Below, piece by piece: positions 35,031-46,157 of a DNA stretch of 64,000 bases; within the stretch, counting starts at the first letter, position 1, and each line of letters starts with the position of its first letter. Location of the stretch: positions 6,206,001-6,270,000 of the forward strand of contig JAINUG010000011.1 in NCBI GenBank assembly GCA_029706075.1, in the 5' to 3' direction. The translations under genes were made by a program, and so were the position numbers. The notes under the pieces are model-generated. The model was given only the letters and a program-made list of their open reading frames with translations. It searched no databases and was not told where the DNA came from. This DNA comes from Aldrovandia affinis (taxonomy: Eukaryota > Chordata > Actinopteri > Notacanthiformes > Halosauridae).

Positions 35031-36230
35031 TGTTAAACCCTGCCTCCACCAACCCCCCTCCTCTGCCCTCCAAGGTTTGTTTCTTTCCTGGTTGTCTCTT
35101 GACTGGAACCGCTAATTAAATATCCCAGCCATCTAGGGCCTTATTATATGGAACCTGTGCAGATGAAGCCCCTCATTCAAGATTGTATATTTAAAATAAC
35201 CATGGGATACAATGCATTTGTTACATTACGGATATGTTCATCTGTCACGTACAGTATGTACGAATACAATGGCACAAATCTGAGTAAAACTTCACAGTGC
35301 TTTTTGTAATAGTTAATTATACTGTACACCGTACCAGTGGAAAATATGAATGCATTTATGGTTTGTGACTGTTTTTCACAAACTAGCCATAGCAAGGATA
35401 TTTAAATGAATACTTTTTTACTATTTTAATTCATAATTAGTTGACAATTAAGATGTTGGGGATAATTATTGAAGACACACATTGTCAGTTGAAATGATGG
35501 CACATCTTGGCTGTTTTTATATACACATGTATATGTAATATTAATGTATAATTTATCTTTAGCATATACAGTATAGGGATTATCTAATATAACATTGTAA
35601 CACCATATCATTATTTTGTCATGCATTAATGAAAATTGTATTAACTTGTGTAAAGCTACATATAATATGACATAATGTGTCAATGATTATTTAAACTCAT
35701 TTTAGAGACAAATATATGCTGTTTTTGGCCCACAATATGAAGAGGTGGTAGATTACCTCTTTACCACCCCACAAGCTGCTGAGGAGATCCTGAGGTTAAA
35801 GAAACTCTAAACTGGGGAACATGTAATTGATTTGTTTTATTTTGAAATAATCAATGAACAAAATCTAAAGACAATGATGTGGGGGATGCTGCATATTTCA
35901 TCGTGCTATTCTGTTATCTGGCTCTTAAAATTATAATGAAATATGAGACAATAATATAATTCTGTTGTTTAATATTCTTTGGCTCTTTTAGTTTTTGAGG
36001 TTTTTTTGTTTTTCCTTTGGTAAAAGAAAATCAGATGAAAAGTATTTTGCTGTTACATGCTGTGAAGGCTAGGCAGAGAGCTTTTAAAAGTCCAGTCCAA
36101 CTCATATTATTGCTGTCTCACTTCTATTGCCATTAAGTGTCAGTCAGAAGTAATTATAATCAGTAAAATAAATTCAGTTCTAAAGCTCATTTATAAAAGG
36201 CACTGTAATCTTGTTTTAAAATGTTAAAAT
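35031..36230. other. Unique A/T-rich sequence
   Basis: No gene or transposon was recognised. Confidence 0.45.
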
Positions 36231-36232
36231 TC

Positions 36233-36590
36233 AGGCCTCCCGGGTGGTGGAGTGGTAGAATGTCCAACGCTGCCCAATGCGACCAGGGTTCCACCAGCTG
36301 CGCCAGTTTTGGCTCTGGTCAGGAGTGCAACTGGGGGGGCAATTGGCTATCCACCCCAGGGTGGGGGAGGGAAGCCTATACAAACTCGCAGCATATAGGA
36401 GTGGCCCTGTGTGCATACCAGAGTTATGGTAACAGCCTGGCGGGTTCTGGCTCAGTCACAGCCGGTTTCAGGACTACGACAGTGAGCACTCAATATGAGG
36501 GAGGGGATAATTGACATGAAAAAGAGGGTATAATTGGTTACTAAATTGGGCAAAAAAAAAGAGAAAGAGAATAAAAAATTAAAAAAATAG
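36233..36590 (+). mobile_element. tRNA-derived SINE
   Basis: The head GGCCTCCCGGGTGGTGGAGT with GGTAGAATG resembles a tRNA A box, and a degenerate B box (AGGGTTCCACC) follows. The body (GGCTCTGGTCAGGAGTGCAA, then GGGAGGGAAGCC) and the tail (TAATTGGTTACTAAATTGGG followed by an A-rich run) match, over their whole length, the minus-strand SINE at 60225-60593. The two are therefore one family. Old copy with many CpG-type changes. Confidence 0.88.
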
Positions 36591-36636
36591 CAGTGACAGC
36601 ATTTTTAAGTTGGACACTCAGCCCACAAAAATTCAT

Positions 36637-37861
36637 GGGCAGATTTAGTAAAAGATTGCAATTGTTCTCGAATGCAAAAGCTGTTGCTACTAGGTCGCAA
36701 TATCTATGTCGGATTTACTAAGCTGTCGCATTGGGTCAAATCATTATTAGAATGCAAGCTGCAGAGAAGTCACTTTGCGACTATCCTTTAGATTAATATT
36801 TCAATCTATTTATGCATATGTATACCTGGGGTGAATGCACTAAAACAGGGTAGAGATTTTGTCATTTAGGTAAAATATGCCTTAGTTGCAACTCTCCTCT
36901 TTGCATGAGAATTTAAAGAACACTTGAAATCAGTCAGTATTTTGCCTATAGTCTAGACATTTCACAATCTGCATTTTGTATTGAGCTCTCCGAGGTGCTA
37001 GTCACTGTCCCAGTGATGCAAAACAAAGAATAACAAATGTTGTTGCAAAGTACCCTGGTTCATGTCACAACAGCTTTATTTTCAGGAATAACTACAGTAA
37101 ATCTACAGACAGCATACATATTGTTTCCTAGAACTTCTCATTTATTTTCAGGTATATTATGAAAATGATATGAAAGGAAGCAAGATTTCTATTGACCAGA
37201 ATTGGAACAATTGTCTTGTTGTGCGTATGCAGTCAGGAGGGTATAGAATGAGTCGTGAATACAGTTTTACCTTCAGACACTCCGTGGCCTTCTCCCATCA
37301 CAAGATCAGCCGTGTCTATTGATTTTACCCGCACGACTTGCTCATTTTGCAGGGATTGTTCCACCTGTTGTTTTATCGGTGTTAATATTCTTGCCATGGT
37401 TCGACATGTGTCTTTTTCCCATTGTCATTTATGTTGTAGGAACATTTTTCTTTTGGTGGCTGCCTAACATAATCTTTTCTTTACAATATCTAACTGTTTG
37501 TTTTGTTATGCCTACTTTTTATTTTTTGTGACTGTACCTCGTTGACCATTACCTCTATTCCCTGACCTGTACAAGTTTTATTTTTGTTGTGGTTCCCTCG
37601 CTACTTGTGCTCCGTATCCATTTCTTGGTACATTGTGGACGTGTAAGTGTGCCATATTGTTTTGGACCATTTTTTATGTGTGTCGCTTTCTGCAAAATTG
37701 CAAATGTGGGCGTTTCATTCCTTTGATTACATAATTAGAACCAGTCTTAGTAAATTGGTTGCTAATGTGTCCGTATCTGTGACCACAAAATAGCCATAAC
37801 ATAGCAACTCTTGCACCGCAACTATTTTGTGCCGTGACTATTCCCGTAGTTATTCTGGCCC
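36637..37861. mobile_element. Candidate TIR DNA element of about 1.2 kb
   Basis: The left end GGGCAGATTTAGTAAAAG and the reverse complement of the right end GGGCCAGAATAACTACG share an outer motif. Subterminal words TTTACTAAGCTGTCGCA (about 36715) and, in inverse, CTTAGTAAATTGGTTGC (about 37747) repeat it. Fish genomes carry many elements starting GGGCCAGATTTACTAA (recalled). No target duplication is clear, and no transposase was recognised inside. Confidence 0.45.
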
Positions 37862-38504
37862 TTAGACTTTTTAACCAACAAGCTACAAATATTAGTTCAC
37901 AATTTTAAATTATTTATATGTTATGTGCAACAGACCTCATGTGTATTATGTTCTAAAAGAATGACACTATAATTTTAATTCAGCTTGTATGTTGGCATGT
38001 TTTTAATCTAGTGGATCATGTCATTGAAACTGGACTGATGAACTGGACTGCATACCTGAGTTCCTGCAACACTAATCAACCAATCAGCTGTGATCAGGAT
38101 TTTCGACGGTCATTCTTAACCAATAATGTACTGCAACAGCACATGCTGGGGATCTCTATGATTTCCTCATAAGAGAATATTCATCACTAATTCACTGCTC
38201 ACCACACCAGATACCCTTTCCCATGAATTCATTCAAAAAAAGTGTGTTGTGTGTTTCCAGACATCTGGGATTTATATCTCTCTCATTTTTATAAACATGC
38301 TAATACATCAAGCTTTATTATTTTAATTGTAAAATTGTGTCAGTAAAGCAAATGTTTTACAGATGGGAATCTCTTCATATCAAAAAATCTGTATTTGAGC
38401 CAAAAAGCTATTTTGCATTATTATTATTTTTAAAAAAATCTTTGCCGAAAAAGGGAAAATAAATCAGTGTTTTCAATCAATTCAATTATGATTGCATAGA
38501 ATCC
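37862..38504. other. Unique sequence
   Basis: No gene or transposon was seen. Confidence 0.45.
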
Positions 38505-38693
38505 TTCCGTTCTCTCTCTCTCGCTCTCTCTCCACTCTCTCTCAATCTCTCTCCCCTTCTCTCTTGCTTTCTCTCTCTGTCCCCTTCTCTCTTGCTTTCT
38601 CTCTCTGTCCCCTTCCCTCTCGCTCTCTTTCTCTCCCCTTCTCTCTTGCTCTTTCTCTCCCCTTCTCTCTTCCTCTCCCCCCCCTCTCTCTGA
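38505..38693. repeat. Polypyrimidine tract, (CT)n-rich
   Basis: About 190 bases almost purely C and T on the plus strand, with a period of about 28 bases built from CCCCTTCTCTCTTGCTTTCTC. It could form triplex DNA. The Arg/Glu-rich minus-strand frames (for example 38430-38747) and the Ser/Leu-rich plus-strand frames are artefacts. Confidence 0.95.
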
Positions 38694-40368
38694 GCTGTAA
38701 CAAGAGAGGTGCACCGAGTTGAAGGGTTCTCTCACCTCTCCGCTCACCCTGGCCGTCTGGTTTGAAGGCCACTCAGATAAAAAAGCAGATAAGAAGACTG
38801 ATCCACTGCAGGACAGGACATGGCAGCCTGCAGCCGGCCGGGAGCAGATAAGAGACCGTACGTCTCAATGTGGATCAGATGGGTCTGAAGCCGAGCCCGG
38901 TCGTCCACGCAGGCCGACAGCCCATGACCTCATGCAGCCGCCACATGCTGTCAAAGCCGTATACTAACGTTGGCGACACGTTCAACGCAGTGTCACAAAA
39001 ATGTAATGAGAATAATGTGTGTCAGCCTCGACTGTATCTGGATGATGGTGGAATCAGTTCAGATCCCGCTGCTGGAGTTCTCAGGCGAATTGAGCGGACA
39101 TCCATCTATAATGAGAGCCATGCGGCCTATGTTCAGCAGGACATTTTCAACTTCAAGCCTGTTTTTGAGAGTGAGTCAACGTGAGCACCTTATGGCGGAC
39201 TGAGGATCTAATCACGTAGATGCACAATGACTGTGCTGTCTTTGCCAGAGTTCAGAGGAAATAAAACAGTGTTGTCTGCCAAAATTCTATCTATCCAGAT
39301 TTTGTTTGTGCCATATTCTTGAAATCTAATAGACCATCCCAATACAGAGAATAGATCATTTTAAAATATGGCAGCTCATTTAATTACATTGATATATATA
39401 TATATATATATTGATTTATAAATCAACATAATGCCCTAATAAAGCAGTCAAAATTAAAATAGATTTATATGAAAGGAATAAATGTGTATACATAACACAA
39501 GTTCTTGCACAACAACAAAGAGTTGGCAGCTAATTTATACAGTTTTGAACATTGTATGGTACGGAGGAGCCTGCTGAACAGTACAGAAGAGCAAAGTAAA
39601 TGTTGGCTAAATGCTCCCTCTGTGGTATGTGTGTCTTTGGGGGGAGGAACAAAACAATGTTAACATAAGGTCATTAATGTCAGTAAACCCTCAATATTCT
39701 TTTCAATTCCTGAGTCGTAACAAAGCACATACTATACAGTATACTATATATATATATATATTATCCATAAGATACTTTGCCCTTGTGTGAGGCTCCATTG
39801 CACACACTTCGTGACAGATTCATAGCCTTTGAAACTATGAAAGCATAAAAATAATGATGAATGAGGGGAAAATATGACCCTATGCCAACTAACCTGTGGT
39901 ATTTATTGAAAGCAATTTTGTAAACACACTAACTTTACCGCTGCACTGCTGTGGGGACATAATGTTGAAATGAGAATGAGCCGTAGTGTAACGGTCTGTC
40001 CGAAATTGTATCGCACCTCTAATGCCTGCAGTTAGCAAGTGGGTGCCATGCAGTCACCGTTCATTTTATTTATATATGATCCAAAGGAGAGAAACATGTG
40101 CTTGCGATTAGAAAAAAATGCTCCAGGAAGGTTTAACGTTATGAGTTTACCTTGGCACTTGAAAGGAATTAATCTAACGCACCCAGCTAATGGGAGGAAA
40201 CAGCGCTGAACAGGTCCTCACAGACGTATTGTCCGAGCCCATAGAATTTGTTTTAGTTACCTTTTCTGCTAATACCAGTTGACAGTGGCAAGCTGGGTGT
40301 AATTGTTATGCAGGTAAAAAGAAATGGAGCATCCTATCTCCATCTTCTAAACTATACCCATAAAACAC

Positions 40369-40370
<2 letters not shown>
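38694..40370. other. Unique sequence
   Basis: No gene was recognised. GC-richer DNA at 38700-39000 has overlapping frames without known domains. (TA)n runs lie at about 39391-39412 and 39746-39760. Confidence 0.45.
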
Positions 40371-40414
<44 letters not shown>

Positions 40415-40605
40415 CACGCACACAAACACATTCACATCCAAACTCCATCTTCTAAACTGTACCCATAGAAACAAGCACACACACACACACATCCAAACTC
40501 CATCTTCTACACTATACATATATAAAAAAGCACATTCACACACACACAGATTACACGCAAACACATATGCATGTGCACACATATGCACAGACTCACACAC
40601 ATACG
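40371..40605. repeat. Compound CA microsatellite
   Basis: (CA)n blocks are separated by a repeated spacer containing TCCAAACTCCATCTTCTA, which itself occurs three times (about 40333 in part, 40436, 40494). The array therefore has a higher-order repeat like the one at 7280-7540. Confidence 0.95.
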
Positions 40606-41754
40606 ATTTTAATGGAAGTTTGGGTGTGTAGCACTGTGAACTGCTTCATAAATTCAATTTTGGTCAGCCATTCTTTTATTCATAAATGTATTTATGAATT
40701 ATGGTTTATATGTGTGTGATTAATCAAACCATTTGTCAGAGTTATAATTTCAAAGTACTATTACCCAGAGATGAAAACTAGGTGTTTGACTACTGTCACG
40801 GAATGGCAGCTTATCTTCTCCCTTTATTGTAAAAATGTAATCGGTCACCTAAAATGTTCTTAAAGTATATCACTCAGAGATAAATTATCCCACAATCATT
40901 CAATGGAGTTTAATTGACTGTCTTGAAATGACACATAACTTGTGTTTGAAAACAAGGGGCAGATACCGATGCTGATAATATTAGTATTAGTATATGCTAT
41001 TTTAATGTATTATACAGCCACAATTAGATCACAATTTTCAATTTAATTGAACTCAGCAGGTACTAAATGTATCATCGATTCGGGTAATGAGTCACTGGCT
41101 TTAATGAGAGCAGTGTTTGGTTCCTGTATTGCATTGTATCATTTGGGAAATGGGAATGGGACACAAATAAATGTTCTGGTTTTACAAGAAAGCACTACTA
41201 GCAAGCAATTCACTCATTCATAAAAAATTAATGAGTGAATTGAATATTCATAATATTAAAGGGGAACTTTAATTATTATCTATAATCCTTATTTAATGTG
41301 TTGGTCCTCACCTTAAGAATAATATGTCTATCGTATTTATAATTTGCCACATATAATACTTGAGCCCACAATAATAAAATACACAACCCCACCAAATACA
41401 ATCATGTCACGCAGGTATAACTTTTCCCCTTTCCTCCATCATTAGTGGGAGATGCCATTCTGAAACTAAACTAGGAAACTAAAACAGGACTCCAAATGTT
41501 CAGTTATGTCAAATATTGTGATTTTGACTTCAGAAATATAGAGATAACAATACATTTGCCACAATTACACAGTGTCCTCCTATTCAGAATACACCTACAT
41601 TCACTATACCCAAATTAAATCACTTCAAATGGTCTTTTGCAGATGCATAAACAAAATATTTGGGTTTGACAAATGAAATACAGGTCGCACCGAATATTCA
41701 CTCCGAGGGTAAGACAGAAACCCTTTAAGTAAATAATAAATAAAGGGGAACTGT
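40606..41754. other. Unique A/T-rich sequence
   Basis: No gene or transposon was recognised. Confidence 0.45.
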
Positions 41755-41756
41755 AT

Positions 41757-42499
41757 TTAAGCCATGTGGTGGATCTGTTATGGTATGAGCGGCCAGCTCA
41801 TGGGAGTCAATGGGTCCGATTATTACTTTGCATGATTGGATTAAGACCAAGGAAGACAAAGCCATTTTAGGTGACCAGGTGCATCTTATGGTGCAAACAT
41901 TGCTTCCTCAAGATGTTCCCATATTCAAAGACAATATCGTCCCCATACACACTGCTAAACCGATTCAAGAGTGGTTTCATGAATGCCAGGATGATGCCAG
42001 ATACCTTCCATTGTCTCCACAATCACCAGATCTAAACTTCATTGAACCTTTAACCCATTCAGACCTAAAATGCCTGCTAAAAATGCCTATTAAAACCTAA
42101 GCAATTATTCTACACAACCTCTTAAAACCTGAGGGTTTTCTGGAAAAAATTTCAAAAAAAAAAGCCGACACCAACGTGCACTTCATTTCCCCCACGTCTA
42201 TTTCAGCGAATCACAGCGCATTTCATTAATCGCAAAATCGAAGCGACCTAAACGTCACTCCAGGTCTTAATGGGTTAAGGGAAGTTCTGGAATGTAGAGC
42301 CTTCATCTCTCAAAGAACTTGAAGCTTTGCTTCTTGAAGAATGGCCCAATATCCCACTACAAAAAGTTACAAACTTGTATAACAATATTCCAAGACGTAT
42401 TGAAGCTGAAGACAAAGGGCAGCCTAACTCTATTAAGTTCATAAATATTCATATTGATATATTGTTTGGTGTTTCCATTATTTATACCCCTGTATATAA
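41757..42499 (+). pseudogene. Tc1-like transposase C-terminal relic, interrupted by a MITE
   Basis: It begins within the GGSVMVW region (TGTGGTGGATCTGTTATGGT) and continues through the catalytic core in broken frames. SPDLNFIEPL (42022-42050) is the third catalytic motif (normally DLNPIE.LW), where a piggyBac-type MITE has inserted. Coding sequence resumes at 42279 (REVLECRAFIS). It is the same family as the minus-strand relic at 18160-18745. The N-terminal half is missing. Confidence 0.83.
42054..42274. mobile_element. piggyBac-type MITE (221 bp)
   Basis: The element starts CCCATTCAGACCT and ends AGGTCTTAATGGG, so the termini are inverted repeats with one mismatch over 13 bases. It is flanked by TTAA on both sides (42050-42053, 42275-42278). 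TTAA duplication plus CCC...GGG ends is the piggyBac signature. Removing the element and one TTAA would rejoin the Tc1 frame at its third catalytic motif, which confirms the insertion boundaries. No coding capacity. Confidence 0.93.
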
Positions 42500-42503
42500 C
42501 ATA

Positions 42504-43488
42504 CAGTGGGTTCGGAAAGTATTCAGACCCCCTTACATTTTTCACTCTTTGTCATATTGCAGCCATTTGCTAAAATCAATTAATTTCATTTTTTTTCTCG
42601 TTCATGCACACACAGCACCCAATATTGTCAGAAAAACACAGACTTGTAGAAATTTTTGCAGATTTATTACAAAATAAACACTGAAATATCACATGGCCAT
42701 AAGTATTCAGACCCTTTGCTGTGACACTGGGGCCTACACCTTCATTGGAGTCCAGCTGTGCTTAATTATATTGATTGGACTTGATTTGGAAAGGCACACA
42801 CCTGTCTATGTAAGGTCCCACAGTTGACAGTGCATGTCAGAGTAAAAACCAAGCCATGAAGTCCTAGGAACTCTCCATAGACCTCCGAGATAGAATTGTG
42901 TTGAGGCATAGATCTGGGGAAGGGTATAAAAACATTGCTAAAGCATTGAAAGCACCCAGGAGAACAGTGGGCTCCATCATTGTGAAATGGAATAAGTTTG
43001 AAACCACCACAACTCTTCTTAGAGCTGGCCGTCTGGCCAAACTAAGTAACCGGGCAAGAAGGGACATGGTCAGGGAGGTGACCAAGAACCCAATGGCCAC
43101 TCTAAGAGAGCTTCAGAGTTCCTCTGCAGCGATGGGAGAACCTGGTAGAAGGACAAACATCTCTGCAGCACTCCCATCAATCAGACCTTTATGGTAGTGG
43201 CTAGACGGAAGCTACTTCTGAGTGAAAGGCATATGACAGCCCACCTGGAGTTTGCCAAATGGTACTTAAAGGACTCTAAGAGTATCAGGAAAAAGATTAT
43301 CCGATCTGATGAGACACAAATTGAAATTTTTGGCCTGAATGCCAAGTGCTACCATAAAGGTCTGATTGATGGGAGTGCTGCAGAGATGTTTGTCCTTCTA
43401 CCAGGTTCTCCCATCGCTGCAGAGGAACTCTGAAGCTCTCTTAGAGTGGCCATTGGGTTCTTGGTCACCTCCCTGACCATGTCCCTTC
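42504..43488 (+). mobile_element. Tc1-like transposon, 3' end lost and folded back
   Basis: The left end CAGTGGGTTCGGAAAGTATT follows TA (42502-42503) and is a common fish Tc1 terminus. The transposase reads from about 42856, but with a stop three codons in. The 42898-43197 frame holds SGEGYKNIAKALKAPRRTVG (DNA-binding domain) and NPMATLRELQSS. The 43191-43433 frame holds the first catalytic aspartate motif, altered to IIRSDETQIEIFG. Beyond about 43376 the sequence turns into an inverted copy of 43057-43175, and the right end is missing where gypsy sequence begins. Confidence 0.88.
43057..43488. repeat. Inverted duplication inside the Tc1 relic
   Basis: Segment 43376-43488 is the reverse complement of about 43057-43175, including both the CTGCAGAGATGTTTGTCC and the GACCATGTCCCTT ends. 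A spacer of about 200 bases of the Tc1 body separates the arms. Near identity means it arose well after the Tc1 insertion decayed, or by gene-conversion-like template switching. Confidence 0.92.
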
Positions 43489-43566
43489 ACACCGTGACAT
43501 CCCCATGCCATCCGCCTCGGCTAGTGGCACGGCATTAGGAAGGCTCACAAGAGCTGCCCATCCCCA

Positions 43567-43899
43567 GTGACACCAATGCGGGCTAATGGGAAAGACACTA
43601 CAGCTTTACTTGGCTCTGGAAGTATGGTCACGCTGGTTCAACTGGAGTTTGCCCTTCCCCAACGTCTTCAGGGTTCGCAAGAAACCCTGTCCATAACATG
43701 CATTCATGGTGAGACAAAAGCCTACCCCACCACACCGTTAGACTTACAGACCACAAAAGGACAACACGAGGGGAGGGCTGGAATTGTCCCAAACTTACTG
43801 GTACCAGTATTAATCGGAAGGGATTCCCGGTGTTTACTAAACTGTAGTCCGGAATGCAGGAGAAAGCTAAGGAGTCCCACAAACCTCGCCGCAGCGTGA
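43567..43899 (+). pseudogene. Gypsy aspartic protease domain, active site lost
   Basis: The 110-codon frame contains TTALLGSGSMVTLVQ. In retroelement proteases the conserved catalytic triplet is DSG, but here the aspartate is replaced by glycine (GSG). PVLIGRD downstream matches the flank of the second conserved region. The protease would process the Gag-Pol polyprotein; loss of the catalytic residue makes it inactive. The upstream gag part is missing or unrecognisable. Confidence 0.8.
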
Positions 43900-44121
43900 C
43901 CACAAAGCTGCCCGGAGAGGTAAGAGGCTTGCATGAGGTCGCAGACAATGCCTCCACTGTACCCCTGTCAGAATCCGGAAGTGCAGAGGAAAACCAGGAG
44001 AGGGAGGAAGGGAGTCTCAGCAAATTATTCCCCATGGATCCCGTGGCGATTCCAGAACCCGTATCCCTGATGGGACAGTTCGGCACTGCTCAGTTGGAGT
44101 ATCTAAACCTGACTGCAACAG

Positions 44122-45226
44122 GTGGACGGGAGACTCCTAGCGGGGGTGAAGCAGGTAAATTACCCACATTTCGCCATAAAAAACAAACTGTTATATCAGA
44201 TGGTCAGAAAACATGAGGAAACTCTAGAATTGTTATTAGTACCTAAGAAGTTTATACCAGTGATACTACAGCTAGCACATGCACATGTGTTGGGAGGGCA
44301 CCTAGGGGTTGAAAAGACTATGGATAGAATTAAAGCCCGGTTTTATTGGCTGGGGATAAAAAGGGCACTGGAAGATTTCTGCCGTAACTGCCAGGAGTGT
44401 CAGCGGGTGGCCCCAAAAACTGTTTTCCGAAGTCCACTCATCCCCTTACCAATCATTTCCACTCCGTTTAGCCATATAGCGCTTGATTTGGTGGGGCCTC
44501 TCCCGAAGAGCAGCAGTGGATATCAATACATCCTGGTGATCCTTGATTATGCTACCAGGTACCCCGAGGCAATTCCACTATGCACCATGGCAGCTAAAGG
44601 TATAGCCTGCAAACTACTGATGTTGTTTTCTCAAGTAGGCATTCCATAGGAAATACTAACAGACCAGGGGACTCCCTTCATGTCATGCATCATGAGCGAC
44701 TTATGTAAATTATTGAGAATGAAACACTTACATACCTCAGTTTACCACCCACAGACGGATGGATTAGTGGAGCGGTTCAACAGGACACTGAAAAGTATGT
44801 TGCGGAAGGTGATGGAAGCGGATGGGAGGAACTGGGACAAGCTGCTCCCCTTCTTAATGTTTTCGATTCAGGAGGTGCCACAGGCTTTGACAGGTTTTTC
44901 CCCCTTTGTTCCTCTCCGCACCCTGGTGGAACATGTGGAGGGATTGAGGGACCGGATGGGGAAACTGTGGTCAGTCGTGAGGGAACACATGCAGGAAGCG
45001 CAGGCCACCTAGGCAAGGATGTACAACCGGGGACCTCAGCTGCGGGAGTTTCAACCTGGCGCTAAGGTACTGGTACTCGTCCCCACTTCGGAGTGTACAT
45101 TTCTAGCCCAGTGGAAAGGGCCATACGAGGTTATTGAATAGGTGGGAGAGGTGAATTATCGGGTATGGCAACCCGATCACCCAAAGGTTTGTCAAATATA
45201 TCACATTAACCTATTAAAAAAATGGA
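44122..45226 (+). pseudogene. Gypsy integrase with GPY/F module, broken
   Basis: It contains an HHCC zinc-binding region (HAHVLGGHLGVEKT then CRNCQECQ). The catalytic core has its first aspartate in IALDLVGPLP, its second in TDQGTPF and its glutamate in DGLVERFNRT, with 35 residues between the second and third residue, so the DD35E triad is intact. The second aspartate lies just after an in-frame stop at about 44647. Downstream, in a further frame with another stop, KGPYEVIE and QIYHINLLKKW form the C-terminal GPY/F module. It ends directly upstream of the reverse transcriptase frame, confirming the unusual domain order. Confidence 0.9.
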
Positions 45227-46150
45227 ATGCAAGTGAGGTGGTGTATGCTGTATTTTCCAAGGGTACCAGTACCACCAGATGCCACGCCCCCTGATGTGCC
45301 GCTAGGGGAGGAACTGAGTCCGGTTAACAGTCACCAAGACATCTTTAATGAGCCCGGACATCCCAACTTAATACACCATCACATTGTCACCAAACCAGGG
45401 AGAAAGGTAACCCTCTGCCCGTATCGTATCCCGGAAGCAAGGAGAGTGGCCGTAAGGGTGGAAGTACAGAATATGCTGGCCGCTGGGATTATAGAGGAGT
45501 CCCGAAGTGAGTGGTGGAGTCCGATTGTGCTGGTGCCCAAACCGGATGGGACATTACAGTTTTGCAATGACTTCAGAAAGTTAAACGAGATATCGAAGTT
45601 TGATGCATATCCTATGCCCCGAATAGCTGAGCTAATCGAAAGGATAGGGAATGCCCAGTTTATCAGCACCCTGGATCTAACCAAGGGGTACTGGCAGGTT
45701 CCCCTATCCCCAGCTTCGAGAGAGAAGACTGCCTTCGTAACCCCGACAGACCGGAAATTACCATTCGGCCTACACGGAGCCCTGCCCACATTCCAATGGT
45801 TGATGGACCAGGTTCTGCGACCCCATCATGAGTATACGGGGGCATATCTCGATGACATCGTAATCCATGGGGACAACTGGGAAACACATCTGGCTAGGGT
45901 AAGGAATGTGTTGCAGGCGTTAAGGGAAACAGGGCTCACCGACAACCCAAGTAAATGTCGTCTAAGTCTGCAAGAAGCCGAGTATCTAGGGTACAGTATC
46001 TGTTGCGGGGCTGTCAAACCACAGACACAGAAAGTGGAGGCGATAAGGAATTGGCCTCGCCCCCTTCCAAAAAAACTAGTTCGCCGGTTATTATCGCCGG
46101 TTCATCCCGAACTTCGCAACCCTCGCCACCCCTTTAACAGATCTGACCAG
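45227..46150 (+). pseudogene. Gypsy reverse transcriptase domain
   Basis: A long open frame carries the RT motifs in order: GIIEESRSEWWSPIVLVPKP, FCNDFRKLNEIS, STLDLTKGYWQV, LPFGLHGALPTFQ, and the YLDD catalytic motif in GAYLDDIVIHG at about 45838-45870. LPFGLHG follows the TPTD segment with fewer residues than usual, so a short in-frame deletion is likely. The frame shifts near 46080, before the connection to RNase H. The frame 43628-44086 and others on the opposite strand are shadows. Confidence 0.93.
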
Positions 46151-46157
46151 GAGCCGG

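Noticed and set aside
38430-38772. Arg/Glu-rich and Ser/Leu-rich frames of about 76-105 codons
   Set aside because: Products of the polypyrimidine tract.
43628-44086. 152-codon minus-strand frame
   Set aside because: Shadow of the gypsy protease region, which is recognisable on the plus strand.
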